64,000 bases of DNA from M3007 sp031398055 (GCA_031398055.1 JANNMS010000148.1:6093-70092), one strand, 5' to 3'. Positions 43,110-52,920 are shown, counted from the first letter of the stretch. Notes: generated from the sequence alone by a model not told the origin. A program made the numbers and translations.

Positions 43110-43904
43110 ATGAATCAAGAACAATTTTTCGAAGCCAACCAAAAAGGCTGGAACGCCAGAGTGGCCGTCCACGAAACCTCCGATTTTTACGATTTAGAAA
43201 ATTGGAAAAAGGGAAAAACCAGTCTCCAAGAAATCGAACTGCGCGAGGTCGGCGATGTTTCCGGGAAAAAATTGCTGCATTTGCAATGCCATTTTGGGCA
43301 AGATACTTTGTCGTGGGCGAGGCTCGGCTCGAAAGTTACGGGCGTTGATTTTTCGGAAAATGCGATTGATTTGGCCAAAAAACTGTCGAAGGAATTGGAT
43401 TTCCCCGCCCGCTTTGTTTGCTGCAACATTTATGATTTGCCGCAAAATTTGACCGGAAAATTCGACCTCGTTTTTACTTCGTGGGGCACCATCGGCTGGT
43501 TGCCCGACCTCGACCGTTGGGCAAAAATCATCCGCCATTTTTTGAAAAAAGGTGGGCGTTTTTACATCGCCGATTTTCATCCGGTAGTCTGGATGTTCGA
43601 CGATGATTTTACTTTTTTAAAATATCCGTACCACAAAACCGAGGTCATCGAAAACGAGGAAACTGGAACTTACGCCGAGCGTTACGCTGAAATTTCGCAC
43701 AAAGATTATTGCTGGAACCACAGTCTGTCGGAAGTCGTCAACGCTTTGATTTCCAATGGTTTGCAGATAGAATTTTTGAACGAATATCCGTACTCGCCCT
43801 ACGATTGTTTCTCCAAAACGGTGCGCGGCGAGGACGGTTTTTTTCGGATAAAAGGTTTGGAAAACATCATTCCGATGGCGTATTCGATCTCGGCGCGAGG
43901 TTAG
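43110..43904 (+). CDS. Class I SAM-dependent methyltransferase
   Basis: 264 residues from the ATG at 43110 (MNQEQFFEANQKGWNARV). SAM motif LHLQCHFGQDTLSWARLG (about 56-73), acidic GVDFSENAIDLAKKL, then FDLVFTSWGTIGWLPDL and KKGGRFYIADFHPV. The LQCHFGQDT variant of motif I defines a common bacterial group (Methyltransf_11/25 type) with unknown small-molecule substrates. It has no partner; a near-perfect palindrome follows its stop at once. Confidence 0.8.
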   Translation: MNQEQFFEANQKGWNARVAVHETSDFYDLENWKKGKTSLQEIELREVGDVSGKKLLHLQCHFGQDTLSWARLGSKVTGVDFSENAIDLAKKLSKELDFPARFVCCNIYDLPQNLTGKFDLVFTSWGTIGWLPDLDRWAKIIRHFLKKGGRFYIADFHPVVWMFDDDFTFLKYPYHKTEVIENEETGTYAERYAEISHKDYCWNHSLSEVVNALISNGLQIEFLNEYPYSPYDCFSKTVRGEDGFFRIKGLENIIPMAYSISARG

Positions 43905-43993
43905 TTTTCTCCAACCACAAAGGCACAAAGAAAACATAAGTTGTTGCCAATCAAGTTCTTATGTTTTCTTTGTGCCTTTGTGTTTGGAGAAAA
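43905..43993. repeat. Long palindrome (36-bp arms, one mismatch) between methyltransferase and MFS genes
   Basis: Arms 43905-43940 and 43958-43993 (core CACAAAGAAAACATAAG). It begins at the base after the methyltransferase stop and ends 17 bp before the MFS ATG. Family members at 26348 and 61004. Confidence 0.8.
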
Positions 43994-44010
43994 TTACCTT
44001 CGCTGCCGAA

Positions 44011-45183
44011 ATGAAATCTAAAAGTCTTTTCACCCGCCCGTTTTTGTTGATGTGCATTTCGCAGGCACTTTTCGCGGCAAGTTTTAACATGATCATCCCC
44101 GAATTGCCGTCGTACCTCACCTCGCTCGGCGGCGGCGAACACAAAGGTTGGATTATCGCACTTTTCACCATCACCGCAGGCATTTCGAGGCCGTTTTCCG
44201 GCAAATTGGCGGACACCATCGGGCGACTTCCAGTCATGTATATTGGCGTGGCAGCCACGATGTTGTGCAGTTTTGCGTATCCGTTTTTGCCGTTTGTCAG
44301 CGGATTTTTCCTGCTCCGTTTTTTGCACGGTTTTTCGACAGGTTTCAAGCCAACCGGCACCTCGGCCTACGTCGCAGACATTGTTCCCGACAACCGGCGC
44401 GGCGAGGCGATGGGCATTTTGGGTATCAGTTTTAGCATCGGGATGAGCACCGCGCCGATTGTCGGGGCATGGCTGGGAAAAGGGTTTTCGTTGGATATTT
44501 TATTTTACACCGCAGGTTTTTTGGCGGTGCTTTCGATGGTGATTTTATATAATTTGCCGGAGACGCTCGTCCATCGCAAACCCTTCTCTTTCAAGCTTTT
44601 AAGGATAAAAAAGGACGATATTTTCGACCCACTTTCCTTGCCCGCAGGCATCGTGATGGTGCTGAGTTACGGATGTTACGGCGTCATTTTGACCCTCGGC
44701 CCCGACCTCAGTGATGCGCTCGGTTTGTCCAATCGTGGGATTATTTTTGCCATTTTTACGGTGGCATCCATCACGGTGCGGATTTTTGCGGGGCGGGTTT
44801 CCGATCGCATCGGGCGGGTGCCGGTTTTGAAAGTTTCGAGCCTGATTTTGGGTTTTGGAATGGTGCTTTTTGGCCTCGCCCGCACCCCGGAAATGCTTTA
44901 CCTCGCGGCGGCAGTTTTTGGCATCGGCAACGGCACTTTTTCCCCGGCAATCAATGCTTGGACGGTAGATTTGGGGCATCCAGAACGCCGCGGGCGCGCA
45001 CTCGCAACCATGTACATCGCTTTGGAAATCGCCATCGGTTGCGGAGCCGTTTTTTCAGGATGGTATTTTGCCAATGATTTTGGGCGAATGCCCGTTATCT
45101 TTTTTGCGGCGGCGGTTTCTTGTTTTTCGGCGTGGCTTTATTTAACTTTTAGAAAAAATGAAAAGGAACACCGATTGGACTGA
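44011..45183 (+). CDS. Major facilitator superfamily (MFS) transporter
   Basis: 390 residues, about 12 membrane segments. The ATG at 44011 (MKSKSLFTRPFLLMCISQAL) is used; a GTG at 43972 would start inside the palindrome. The loop 2-3 motif is GKLADTIGRLPVMY (about 58-71), repeated in the second half as GRVSDRIGRVPVLK, as expected from the MFS internal duplication. The likely role is proton-coupled efflux or uptake across the inner membrane; substrate cannot be read. The third-segment region PTGTSAYVADIVPDNRRGEA fits drug/sugar-type carriers. It is transcribed with the methyltransferase but separated by the palindrome. Confidence 0.85.
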   Translation: MKSKSLFTRPFLLMCISQALFAASFNMIIPELPSYLTSLGGGEHKGWIIALFTITAGISRPFSGKLADTIGRLPVMYIGVAATMLCSFAYPFLPFVSGFFLLRFLHGFSTGFKPTGTSAYVADIVPDNRRGEAMGILGISFSIGMSTAPIVGAWLGKGFSLDILFYTAGFLAVLSMVILYNLPETLVHRKPFSFKLLRIKKDDIFDPLSLPAGIVMVLSYGCYGVILTLGPDLSDALGLSNRGIIFAIFTVASITVRIFAGRVSDRIGRVPVLKVSSLILGFGMVLFGLARTPEMLYLAAAVFGIGNGTFSPAINAWTVDLGHPERRGRALATMYIALEIAIGCGAVFSGWYFANDFGRMPVIFFAAAVSCFSAWLYLTFRKNEKEHRLD

Positions 45184-45259
45184 TTTACGATGATTTTTTT
45201 AGAAATTAAAATCAGCCCAATCCGAGTTCCAAATTATTACCCAATTTATCTTTTCAAAA

Positions 45260-47269
45260 ATGACTTCAAAAATTTTCAATCCATTGATTTTCAAATATTT
45301 ATCTCTCTTTATTTTATTGGGCTGCTCGTTTTTTGCCACCGCCCAAACCGAATTTCACACCCAAACTTCCACCACAAAAAAGGCACTCCGAGCCTTCGAA
45401 AACGGCATCATTTTCGACAACCGCAACGACGTTGAAAAAGCCGCCGAAGCGTTTTCGGATGCCACCGAGGAAGACTCGATTTTTGTCGATGCGTTTTTTG
45501 AACTGGCAAACGTGCAGGCAAAACTCAAAAATTTCACTGCCGCAAAAACCAATTTTGAAAAAGTGCTGGCACTCGCCCCCGATTTTCACCCAAATATTTT
45601 GCTCAGTTTGGCGATGGCCGAGTGGGAATTGGACAAATTTGGCGAAGCCGCGACCCACGCCGATGCATTTTTGGCAAAAAATCCGCCGAGCGAAAAAATG
45701 AAACGCCTCGCAAAACGGCTTTCTGAAAATGCCCGTTTTTCGGAAAATGCGGTTAAAAACCCAGTTCCTTTTTCCCCAAAATCTTTGGGAATCGGGGTCA
45801 ATTCGCCCGAAAGTGAATATTTGCCTTCTTTGACTGCCGACGGCGAAACCTTGATTTTCACCCGTTTGGATGGCGGTTTTGATGAAAATTTTTATGTTTC
45901 TGAAAAAAATGACAGCCTCGGTGGTTCGGGAGCGAAGTCGAGTGATTGGTCACTCGCAAAACCGGTCGTCGAAGTAAATACCAACGAGAATGAAGGCGCG
46001 GAAGCCATTTCCGCCGACGGAACTTGGCTGGTTTTCACGGCCTGCAACCGTCGAAATGACAACTCGCAGGGCAGTTGCGATTTGTACTGGTCGCAGCAAA
46101 AAAAGACGGGTTGGACGAAGCCGCAACCGTTTTCGGCGACCATCAATTCGAGGGATTGGGACGCGCAGCCCTGCATTTCTGCCGATGGTAAAACGTTGAT
46201 TTTCAGCAGCGAACGTCTCGGCGGGGTGGGTGGCCGCGATTTTTGGTTTTCGGAACGGACGGCTGGAAAATGGTCGCCCCCGAAAAATTTGGGCGACAAA
46301 GTCAACACGATTTACGATGAACAATGCCCGTTTTTGCACCCCGACGGTCAGACTTTGTATTTCACTTCGAACGGCCATCCGGGGCTGGGCGACAACGATT
46401 TATACGTTTCGCGTCGCCAGCCCGATGGGTCGTGGGGCAGGCCTGAAAATTTGGGTTTTCCAATCAATACAAAATCGCAGGAAGGCACTTTGGTGGTCAG
46501 TTTGGACGGTCGGACGGCTTATTTTTCAAGCACAAAAACCGGCGGCACTGGCAAAAATGACTTGTATTCTTTCGATTTGCCGGAAGCCGTGCGGCCAAAA
46601 CCAGTGACTTATGTCAAAGCAAAAGTCCGCGACGCAGTCACCCGCCAATCCATCGTGGCGCAGGTCGAATTTGTGGATTTATCGAACGGGGAAGTTTTTG
46701 CGGAAGCCTCGACGAAATCGGACGGCACGTTTTTGACCTGCCTGCCACTCGGAAAAAACTATGCTTTGAATGTTTCAAAAAAGAAATATTTGTTCGCCAC
46801 CGAGAATTTTTCGCTGGCTGGAAATGCCGATTTTTCAAAACCATTTTTATTGGAAATTTTGCTGCAACCGATTGAAAATCAAACCGCTACGAATCCTGGG
46901 GAAAGCCTCGAAAAAACGCCAACAGTTGGAAGACCAGTGGTTTTGAACAACGTGTTTTTTGATTCTGGAAAATCGGAACTGCTCCGAGAATCGGCAATTG
47001 AGTTAAACCGTCTGGCAGAATTGATGCTCGAAAATCCAAGTTTAAAATTTCAAATCAATGGCCACACCGACAGCGACGGGGATGAAATTTTGAACCAAAA
47101 ACTTTCGGAAGCACGCGCAAAATCGGTGTTTGATTTTTTGGTTTCGAAAAATGTGCCAGCCGAACGGTTGAGTTTTCGAGGTTTTGGAGAGACGATGCCA
47201 ATTGATTCGAACGATTCGGAAGCGGGAAAAGCGAGGAACCGGAGGACGGAGTTTGAGGTGATGCGGTAG
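45260..47269 (+). CDS. PorE-like OmpA family protein (TPR, PD40 propeller, CRD, OmpA_C)
   Basis: 669 residues. Signal region about 1-29 with LLGCSFFATAQ; the Cys could make it a lipoprotein. Then TPR helices (about 38-150), a WD40/PD40-like propeller (about 170-440; SADGKTLIFSS, HPDGQTLYFTSNGHPGLGDND), a carboxypeptidase regulatory-like domain (about 450-540) and a C-terminal OmpA peptidoglycan-binding domain (about 560-668; NGHTDSDGDEILNQKLSEAR). This order matches PorE, which ties the type IX secretion machinery to peptidoglycan in Porphyromonas. Family members with other roles share the plan, so PorE identity is probable, not certain. Here it is alone, not in a por cluster. Confidence 0.8.
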   Translation: MTSKIFNPLIFKYLSLFILLGCSFFATAQTEFHTQTSTTKKALRAFENGIIFDNRNDVEKAAEAFSDATEEDSIFVDAFFELANVQAKLKNFTAAKTNFEKVLALAPDFHPNILLSLAMAEWELDKFGEAATHADAFLAKNPPSEKMKRLAKRLSENARFSENAVKNPVPFSPKSLGIGVNSPESEYLPSLTADGETLIFTRLDGGFDENFYVSEKNDSLGGSGAKSSDWSLAKPVVEVNTNENEGAEAISADGTWLVFTACNRRNDNSQGSCDLYWSQQKKTGWTKPQPFSATINSRDWDAQPCISADGKTLIFSSERLGGVGGRDFWFSERTAGKWSPPKNLGDKVNTIYDEQCPFLHPDGQTLYFTSNGHPGLGDNDLYVSRRQPDGSWGRPENLGFPINTKSQEGTLVVSLDGRTAYFSSTKTGGTGKNDLYSFDLPEAVRPKPVTYVKAKVRDAVTRQSIVAQVEFVDLSNGEVFAEASTKSDGTFLTCLPLGKNYALNVSKKKYLFATENFSLAGNADFSKPFLLEILLQPIENQTATNPGESLEKTPTVGRPVVLNNVFFDSGKSELLRESAIELNRLAELMLENPSLKFQINGHTDSDGDEILNQKLSEARAKSVFDFLVSKNVPAERLSFRGFGETMPIDSNDSEAGKARNRRTEFEVMR

Positions 47270-47274
47270 TTTGG

Positions 47275-49164
47275 TCATGTTTTTTTCACCAAAACCAACT
47301 TTGTTTTATCCCATTTTGAAACGATTTTCAAAAAACTGAGCCAATCGGCAAATCGTTCTTTTGGAAAAATTTTACTGTTCAAAATCAGTTTTCGATGGAT
47401 TTCAACTTGCCCGTTTTCAAATTTTACCGAAATTTCAAATTGCCCAAAATCTGAATCCACGGCCGTCGGTTCGAGTTGATTTTCAAGTTGAAAACCTGCC
47501 GGGACGGAAATTTTTACCACATCATTTTCCGTTAAACCACGCGAATCGGGTTGAATCGAAAACCGCCGGACGGTGTCGACCACTGGAATTTCCAATTTTT
47601 CAGAAAGTAAATTGACGGGTAAAAACAAACGTTTCCCGCTTACCGTCGCCAGCCGAGGCAGAGCCAGTTCAAGGTTTTGTTCGACCGATGGCAAGCGTTT
47701 TTTGATGCGTTTGAAACTGAGTGTTTTTATTTCAAAGTCATTGACGTTCAATATTTTATAAAAATATTTTTGCTGAAACTCAGGTGAAAGTTCGGCCAAT
47801 TCGGAAACCACATTTTGTGAAATTCCTTGAAAAATTCCTTTCGATTTTAAAGTTGCACTGCCGTCCGGCGCGAGTGAAATTTCGGTTTCCCGAAAAACCG
47901 TGTTTTGGGTTTCGTCATATTTTGGGGTGTGCAACAATTTGCCGCCGCCGGGGCAAATCAACAAGGCCGGGCGGTTGTCGGTAAACGTACCCAAAAATCC
48001 ACAACTCTCTGATTGTGAGGTACATTCGAGCCAAAACGTGTCGTTTTTGACCGGGGCGCAAACGATGATGTGGTTGAAATGTGGGTTTGGAAAATCGGGA
48101 AATTGCGCCGCCGCTGCCGTTTCGCCAGCCTGAATAATTGCGTAAAATGCCTCGACCTCGACAGCCCGCAACATCGAAACCATGTAATTGCTCAACCCTT
48201 TGCAATCGCCGTATTTGAATTCGTCAACTTCCGACGCGGGCGCGGGTTGCCAGCCGCCGATGCCGAGTCCAACAAAAAAATAGCGCGTCGTGGCTTGCAG
48301 GTTTTCATAAATCCGTTGGATTTTGCAGGCGTCGTCGGGGCAATCGGCCACCAATTTTTTCAATTTTTCGATGGTTTCCGGCGGCAATTCTTGCCGGTTT
48401 TGGTTGAGTTTTTCCAAAAATTTTCCGTACCCATTCCACGAACGCATGTCGCCACGAACGCCTGCAAATTCAAAATCGGTGGGCGCCACCAAAACTTTTG
48501 GCAACGGCAAATCGCCCACCGGCATGAACGGTTCGGGGCGAAATGCTTTGATATTTTCAAATTCCCAGCGACTTTCAGATTTTTTGCAGGCCGTCGGCAA
48601 GTTGATTTCACGGATTCTGGCGGCCAAACCGGGCGGCATTTTCAATTCAAAACTGGCGTGTTCGACTGCGACCGAGGGCGATTCCTGCGGCTCAAAATTT
48701 GGGTAAAACATCAAACCGATGTGCTTTTTCGAAACGGTGTATTCAATGGTGTACGGAAAATTTCTGCCCGGCAGTTTCAGGATTTTGTAGCGGACATCGT
48801 TCACGAAATACTGGGCGACTTTGAAATCTTCGATGTCCTTTTTTTTCAAATTCCGAACCAACGTACCCGCTGCATCGAAAACTGACGCCTCGATGTTTTC
48901 AATTTTTTCAAAAGGATAGTAATAAAAATACGGCTCGCCGAACTGCTGAAACGCCCGTTCGTTCAACAAAGTAACCGCCCGGTGCTCGACGGATTTGGCC
49001 TCGCCGATGTTTTCAACATAAAATGTAAAATCGTAATTTCGGACGACGGCATCGGCATTTTCCAAAAGCGATTTTGAAATGTTGGAAAATGCGTAGTTCG
49101 GTTGGGAATTCGAAAAAAATGGAATAAAAATGGATAGAAAAAGTAGAGATTTCATGGTTTTCAA
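47275..49164 (-). CDS. DUF3857/transglutaminase-like secreted protein with catalytic Cys-His
   Basis: 629 residues, signal peptide about 1-20. An N-terminal DUF3857 beta domain (about 40-200), a transglutaminase-like core (about 260-390) with Cys in YGDCKGLSNYM and His in FNHIIVCAP, followed by WLECTSQ (the acidic third residue Glu in place of Asp), then a DUF3858-type C-terminal domain (about 410-629). Such proteins are widespread in Bacteroidota and thought periplasmic; the reaction, crosslinking or proteolysis, is unproven. It overlaps its paralogue (49161-51218) by 4 bp, coupling translation. The paralogue lacks these catalytic residues. Confidence 0.85.
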   Translation of the reverse strand: MKTMKSLLFLSIFIPFFSNSQPNYAFSNISKSLLENADAVVRNYDFTFYVENIGEAKSVEHRAVTLLNERAFQQFGEPYFYYYPFEKIENIEASVFDAAGTLVRNLKKKDIEDFKVAQYFVNDVRYKILKLPGRNFPYTIEYTVSKKHIGLMFYPNFEPQESPSVAVEHASFELKMPPGLAARIREINLPTACKKSESRWEFENIKAFRPEPFMPVGDLPLPKVLVAPTDFEFAGVRGDMRSWNGYGKFLEKLNQNRQELPPETIEKLKKLVADCPDDACKIQRIYENLQATTRYFFVGLGIGGWQPAPASEVDEFKYGDCKGLSNYMVSMLRAVEVEAFYAIIQAGETAAAAQFPDFPNPHFNHIIVCAPVKNDTFWLECTSQSESCGFLGTFTDNRPALLICPGGGKLLHTPKYDETQNTVFRETEISLAPDGSATLKSKGIFQGISQNVVSELAELSPEFQQKYFYKILNVNDFEIKTLSFKRIKKRLPSVEQNLELALPRLATVSGKRLFLPVNLLSEKLEIPVVDTVRRFSIQPDSRGLTENDVVKISVPAGFQLENQLEPTAVDSDFGQFEISVKFENGQVEIHRKLILNSKIFPKERFADWLSFLKIVSKWDKTKLVLVKKT

Positions 49165-51218
49165 ATTTTAGTCAAAACGATTTGCTCCTCCATTTTTGCT
49201 GTGATTCCAGCAAAAAACAGTTTCAAATCTTCGTATTCACTGAAAATGACGTACCCGTTTTTCATCTTGTTTCGCACCGTGATTTTCACTTTTTCGGGCG
49301 TCGCTTCCGCAAAATAATCGAGCGAAAGCATGTTTTCTCCGAACGACATTTTGGCAGATTTTGGAATTTCTTCCGCTCGAAAACCGACGGGAATCACAAA
49401 ATTGAGGATGTAAGTTTCTTCGTGCGGCGCGCCGAGGTCGATGTTAAAATGGCGCGTCGGTTCTTTAAATGGGTTGTCGTGCAAACCCAAACCGAGCATC
49501 GGCGAGAGGTAAATTTTGCTACCGGAAACCGTCGCGGCGGCGGTTGTTTCGAGGTTGAAATCTATTTTTACGTTTGGCATTTGCCAATTTTCGAGGTTTT
49601 CAGTTTTCAAATCCGTGCATTTTCCATCGGCCAACCAATCTTTAAAAGTTTCCTGGACGAGGCTTTGCGCGTCCTTTTCTTTCATTTTTGAACGGCTCGA
49701 AACTGCCCCAAAACCTGATTCGGAATACGAAACATTGCCATTCATCCCGCCTTCCGGGTTCAAATTGAAGGTCGCCAAAACAGCAGTTCGGCTGCTGATT
49801 TTGTTTTGCAGCGGTATCCATTCCACCAATTCTTCCGATTTCAACAACAAACCTTCGCCGTTCAAATCTTCTTTTGGCAGCAGGCCAATTGGGTTTGGAA
49901 AAGCCGAAACATCCACCAAAATCGGGGCGGCGTCGTCCATTTGAACAGCCACAATCACTCGGCTAAAACCTTCAACCGAAACCCGCGTCGGATGCAATTT
50001 TCCGTTCTCCCGGGTGCTCAGCAAAACTGGCCAAGCATTCACGTCCGCTTTTCGCAACATATTGATAAAGAGGAGATTGAGATCGGTTGCCGTACCTTTT
50101 CGGTCTTTCGAAAGTGTTTCGAGCGACTGCGAAAGCCACGGGAAATCGAGATTTTTTGACTGGAAATTTTGCCCGATATTTTCATAAATCGCAGCCACTT
50201 TTTCGGCATTTGTTGTTTTTCCGGCGATGCAATTTGCGACCGCGTCTTTCGAATATTTTCCAGATTTCATGGCGTCTTCGTACACGTCTTCGAGCAGTTC
50301 TTTGCCCAATTTTTCCCACGAATTGTTGTACGTTTTGAACGTGGTATTTGACAAACGGTAGGTGTCGCCGTCGGGCACAATTTCAGTCCGGTAAACTGCG
50401 CGGATGTCAAAATTGATTTGGGCGAGAAAATCTTTCGGCGCGGGAACGAAGGATTCTGGTTTGAGTGCCGGGACATTTTCTTGGATAAAATGCATCGTTT
50501 TGACTTCGTAATTCACTTTCACATATTGAACACCACCGGCACTTGGTCCGCCGCGCGAAGCCATGCTGATGGACAAATTTTGGCGTTTGCTATCTTCTTC
50601 CGCCAGCGAAAATTGCCCTTCGCCTTGCGACATTTTTTGAAATTGGATAAAAGTGGGGACAGCCGCCTCGAACTCGCTCCAAATGGTCGGCACCCCGATT
50701 TTTTGAAAAATCCAATTCGGAATGTCAATGATATCATCATCGACAATCGTGTATTTGAACTCAATGATGCAGCCTTCGCGGACGCCGGGGATGGTGATTT
50801 TTTTGAGCCACCGTGATTTGGTCAGTTTATCGGTAAAAATATTGTCGTTGGAAATTTTGATTTCCGTTGTTTTTCCACCCTCAAATTGGTAGCAAACCGC
50901 TTTCAAATCATTGATTTTCTGCCAACTGAAATGTGCAATGACCACATTTGCCATATCGTAGGCTTCTTTTTTGAAAATTTTAATCCGTGCGTGCCGCTCG
51001 AATTTGAAGACGAAACCGAGGTTGTCCACAAAATCGTGGGTCACTTCGCCTTTGTCAAAAAGCACGACCGCCGGGGCAGCGGGGTCGTTTTGGTAGGATT
51101 GCATGGCAATTTCTTCGTCAGAAATTTTTCCAAACTTGGTTTTCAATTCTTTTTTTTGGGAAAAAACAGGCAGGCAAAACAGGAGAAATGCAGCCACGAG
51201 GCAGGACGAGTTTTTCAT
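49161..51218 (-). CDS. DUF3857/transglutaminase-like paralogue with degenerate active site
   Basis: 685 residues, signal peptide about 1-20. Same plan as the downstream gene: DUF3857 domain (about 50-240), transglutaminase-like core (about 310-430), C-terminal beta domain. At the catalytic Cys position the sequence reads RKGTATDLNLLFINML instead of GDCKDL-like, and at the His position FSRVIVAV instead of FNHIIV, so both key residues are missing. It should be non-catalytic, perhaps a binding partner of the active paralogue (inference from the 4-bp overlap and shared transcript). A -7 box TAAGTTTG lies at 51287-51294. Confidence 0.85.
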   Translation of the reverse strand: MKNSSCLVAAFLLFCLPVFSQKKELKTKFGKISDEEIAMQSYQNDPAAPAVVLFDKGEVTHDFVDNLGFVFKFERHARIKIFKKEAYDMANVVIAHFSWQKINDLKAVCYQFEGGKTTEIKISNDNIFTDKLTKSRWLKKITIPGVREGCIIEFKYTIVDDDIIDIPNWIFQKIGVPTIWSEFEAAVPTFIQFQKMSQGEGQFSLAEEDSKRQNLSISMASRGGPSAGGVQYVKVNYEVKTMHFIQENVPALKPESFVPAPKDFLAQINFDIRAVYRTEIVPDGDTYRLSNTTFKTYNNSWEKLGKELLEDVYEDAMKSGKYSKDAVANCIAGKTTNAEKVAAIYENIGQNFQSKNLDFPWLSQSLETLSKDRKGTATDLNLLFINMLRKADVNAWPVLLSTRENGKLHPTRVSVEGFSRVIVAVQMDDAAPILVDVSAFPNPIGLLPKEDLNGEGLLLKSEELVEWIPLQNKISSRTAVLATFNLNPEGGMNGNVSYSESGFGAVSSRSKMKEKDAQSLVQETFKDWLADGKCTDLKTENLENWQMPNVKIDFNLETTAAATVSGSKIYLSPMLGLGLHDNPFKEPTRHFNIDLGAPHEETYILNFVIPVGFRAEEIPKSAKMSFGENMLSLDYFAEATPEKVKITVRNKMKNGYVIFSEYEDLKLFFAGITAKMEEQIVLTKI

Positions 51219-51286
51219 CAGTTACTAGATTTTGAAGTTGACATTTCTCGAAGTGAGAATTGTTGGAAATGGGTGAAAAGCGAATG

Positions 51287-51294
51287 CAAACTTA
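51287..51294 (-). promoter_or_regulatory. -7 box of the DUF3857 pair
   Basis: TAAGTTTG on the minus strand, exact TAnnTTTG, 68 bp before the ATG at 51218. Confidence 0.45.
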
Positions 51295-51327
51295 TTTAAA
51301 AATGGAAGGAAGAGCAATTTCTTACCG

Positions 51328-52329
51328 TCATTTTAAATGTTTTTGAGATTTTAAAAAGGCCTCTGCGACCCGCGCCACTGTTTCATCCACTGACCTGTAT
51401 TGAAAATCAAAAACTGACCGCGACTTTTCATTTTCATAAAAAAACGAGTTGCTGCTCGTCCGGGCACTTTCGCGGGTGACCATCGGTTCGCTGCCCAAAA
51501 TTTTTTCTTTCAACCATTCGACGCGCCACGCGACTTCGGCGAGCCACGGCGCGGCGCGGATTTTTGGCGGCGGAACTTGCAGCGCGGCCGCGATTTTTGT
51601 AAAAATTTCCTGAAAACTGAGGTTTTCCGAGTTCAAAATGTAGCGTTCGCTGCTGATTTCTGAGTTCATCAATAAAATCATGAACCGCGCCACGTCTTCG
51701 ACATCCACAAAACCGGAGCGACCAATCGGGTAAAATTTCAAACCGTCAAAAACTTGTTGGAAAAAACGCGTCGAGCCACTGCCCCAAAATCCGCTGCCCA
51801 AAATGATGCTCGGATTGACGATGCCAATTTTCAAACCTTCGGCCTCGCCACGCCAGACTTCCATTTCGGAGAGGTATTTTGAAATGGCGTAGTTCGAGTT
51901 CAGTTTTCCGGGCTGCCACGAGTTTTTTTCGGAGAGGTGCGGGCGTTCTTTTGACCGCCCGATGGCCGCGATGCTGCTGACGTGCACCAATTTTTCGATG
52001 TTTTTTTCCAAACAAAGATTGACCACGTTCGCCGTACCAGCCACGTTGACGTGCATCATTTTCCGCAGGTCGCTGGGGTGAAACGAAACCATCGCCGCGC
52101 AGTGAAAAACCTGCTCCACATTTTGAAAAGCATCTTCGAGCGCGGGCAAATCGTTGACATCGGCCTCGAGCCACTCGATTTTTTTTTCAAAATCGGCCAC
52201 CAAATCGAGGCGACTTTCGTGTCGGCGAATCGCTCGAACGTCCGTCGCGCCGTTTTCCAACAATTGCCGCAGCAAATGCGAACCGACCAAACCGGTGCCG
52301 CCGGTGACCAGGATTTTTTTATTTTTCAT
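51328..52329 (-). CDS. NAD-dependent epimerase/dehydratase (extended SDR)
   Basis: 333 residues from the ATG at 52329; the frame runs up to 52389 but the Rossmann strand KKILVTGGTGLVGSHLLRQL sits at residue 4 with this start. Glycine motif TGGTGLVG (7-14), the Asp/Asn-containing EADVNDLPALEDAF, active-site Ser in LVHVSSIAAIG and YxxxK as YAISKYLSE (about 150-158). The class covers nucleotide-sugar epimerases, dihydroflavonol reductase-like and steroid-type dehydrogenases; the ending and the HVSSIAAIG form fit the DFR/3-beta-HSD-like group. Upstream on the same strand is the cytochrome c gene, 60 bp away. Confidence 0.85.
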   Translation of the reverse strand: MKNKKILVTGGTGLVGSHLLRQLLENGATDVRAIRRHESRLDLVADFEKKIEWLEADVNDLPALEDAFQNVEQVFHCAAMVSFHPSDLRKMMHVNVAGTANVVNLCLEKNIEKLVHVSSIAAIGRSKERPHLSEKNSWQPGKLNSNYAISKYLSEMEVWRGEAEGLKIGIVNPSIILGSGFWGSGSTRFFQQVFDGLKFYPIGRSGFVDVEDVARFMILLMNSEISSERYILNSENLSFQEIFTKIAAALQVPPPKIRAAPWLAEVAWRVEWLKEKILGSEPMVTRESARTSSNSFFYENEKSRSVFDFQYRSVDETVARVAEAFLKSQKHLK

Positions 52330-52389
52330 TGAAATAATTGCTAAAAAATGGGAAAACGGCGAACCAATTTTCAAATAACCAATCCCCAA

Positions 52390-52731
52390 TCACTTAAAAC
52401 TTTGCGTGTATTTCGCCACTGCTTCAATTTCTCTCGGCGTCAAAATTTCCTGAAAAGGCGTCATCATGTTTCGGCCTTTCGAAATCACGGCGATGCGTTC
52501 TTCGATGGTCAAAGTTGATTTTGAAAAGTCTTTCGCGCCGTTCAAACCCAGTTTTCCATCGGGACCGTGGCAGGCGGTGCAAAATTTTTTAAAAATAAAT
52601 TGCCCGTCGGGCGGCGGCGGAGTGAGGTTTTTGGAAGCGGTTTCTGCGTCATCTCCACATTTTATTAAAATAAAGCAGCAACAGACAAGCAGGCTGAAAA
52701 TGACGATTTTGTTTGTAAAAAGTAGTTTCAC
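52390..52731 (-). CDS. Small class I cytochrome c lipoprotein
   Basis: 113 residues. Signal ending in FILIKC, a plausible lipobox, so the mature protein would be tethered by lipid. Haem motif CTACH at about residue 51-55 (FKKFCTACHGPDGK), distal Met in GRNMMTPF, and a C-terminal helix (LTPREIEAVAKYTQSF) typical of cytochrome c. One-electron carrier in the envelope. It precedes the epimerase gene in the same direction; a link between the two is not obvious. Confidence 0.85.
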   Translation of the reverse strand: MKLLFTNKIVIFSLLVCCCFILIKCGDDAETASKNLTPPPPDGQFIFKKFCTACHGPDGKLGLNGAKDFSKSTLTIEERIAVISKGRNMMTPFQEILTPREIEAVAKYTQSFK

Positions 52732-52920
52732 TGAATAAAACGGGTAGTTTTAAATAAAAAATTATCGATTTTGGAAATTTTTACAAATTACTAATAAGTA
52801 CCAGCAATGGCATAATTGTTGTATTTTGAAAAACAGCAAGGCAAATTTTCCGAAGTCTTGAAAAGTAATTTTTCCGACATATTATCTTTAAGGAAGATTT
52901 TAAAATCGAGAAATTGATTT

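Noticed and set aside
32810..43993. Direct or inverted repeats as a CRISPR array
   Set aside because: Repeats are palindromes at gene ends or in-frame protein repeats; there is no regular repeat-spacer pattern and no cas gene.
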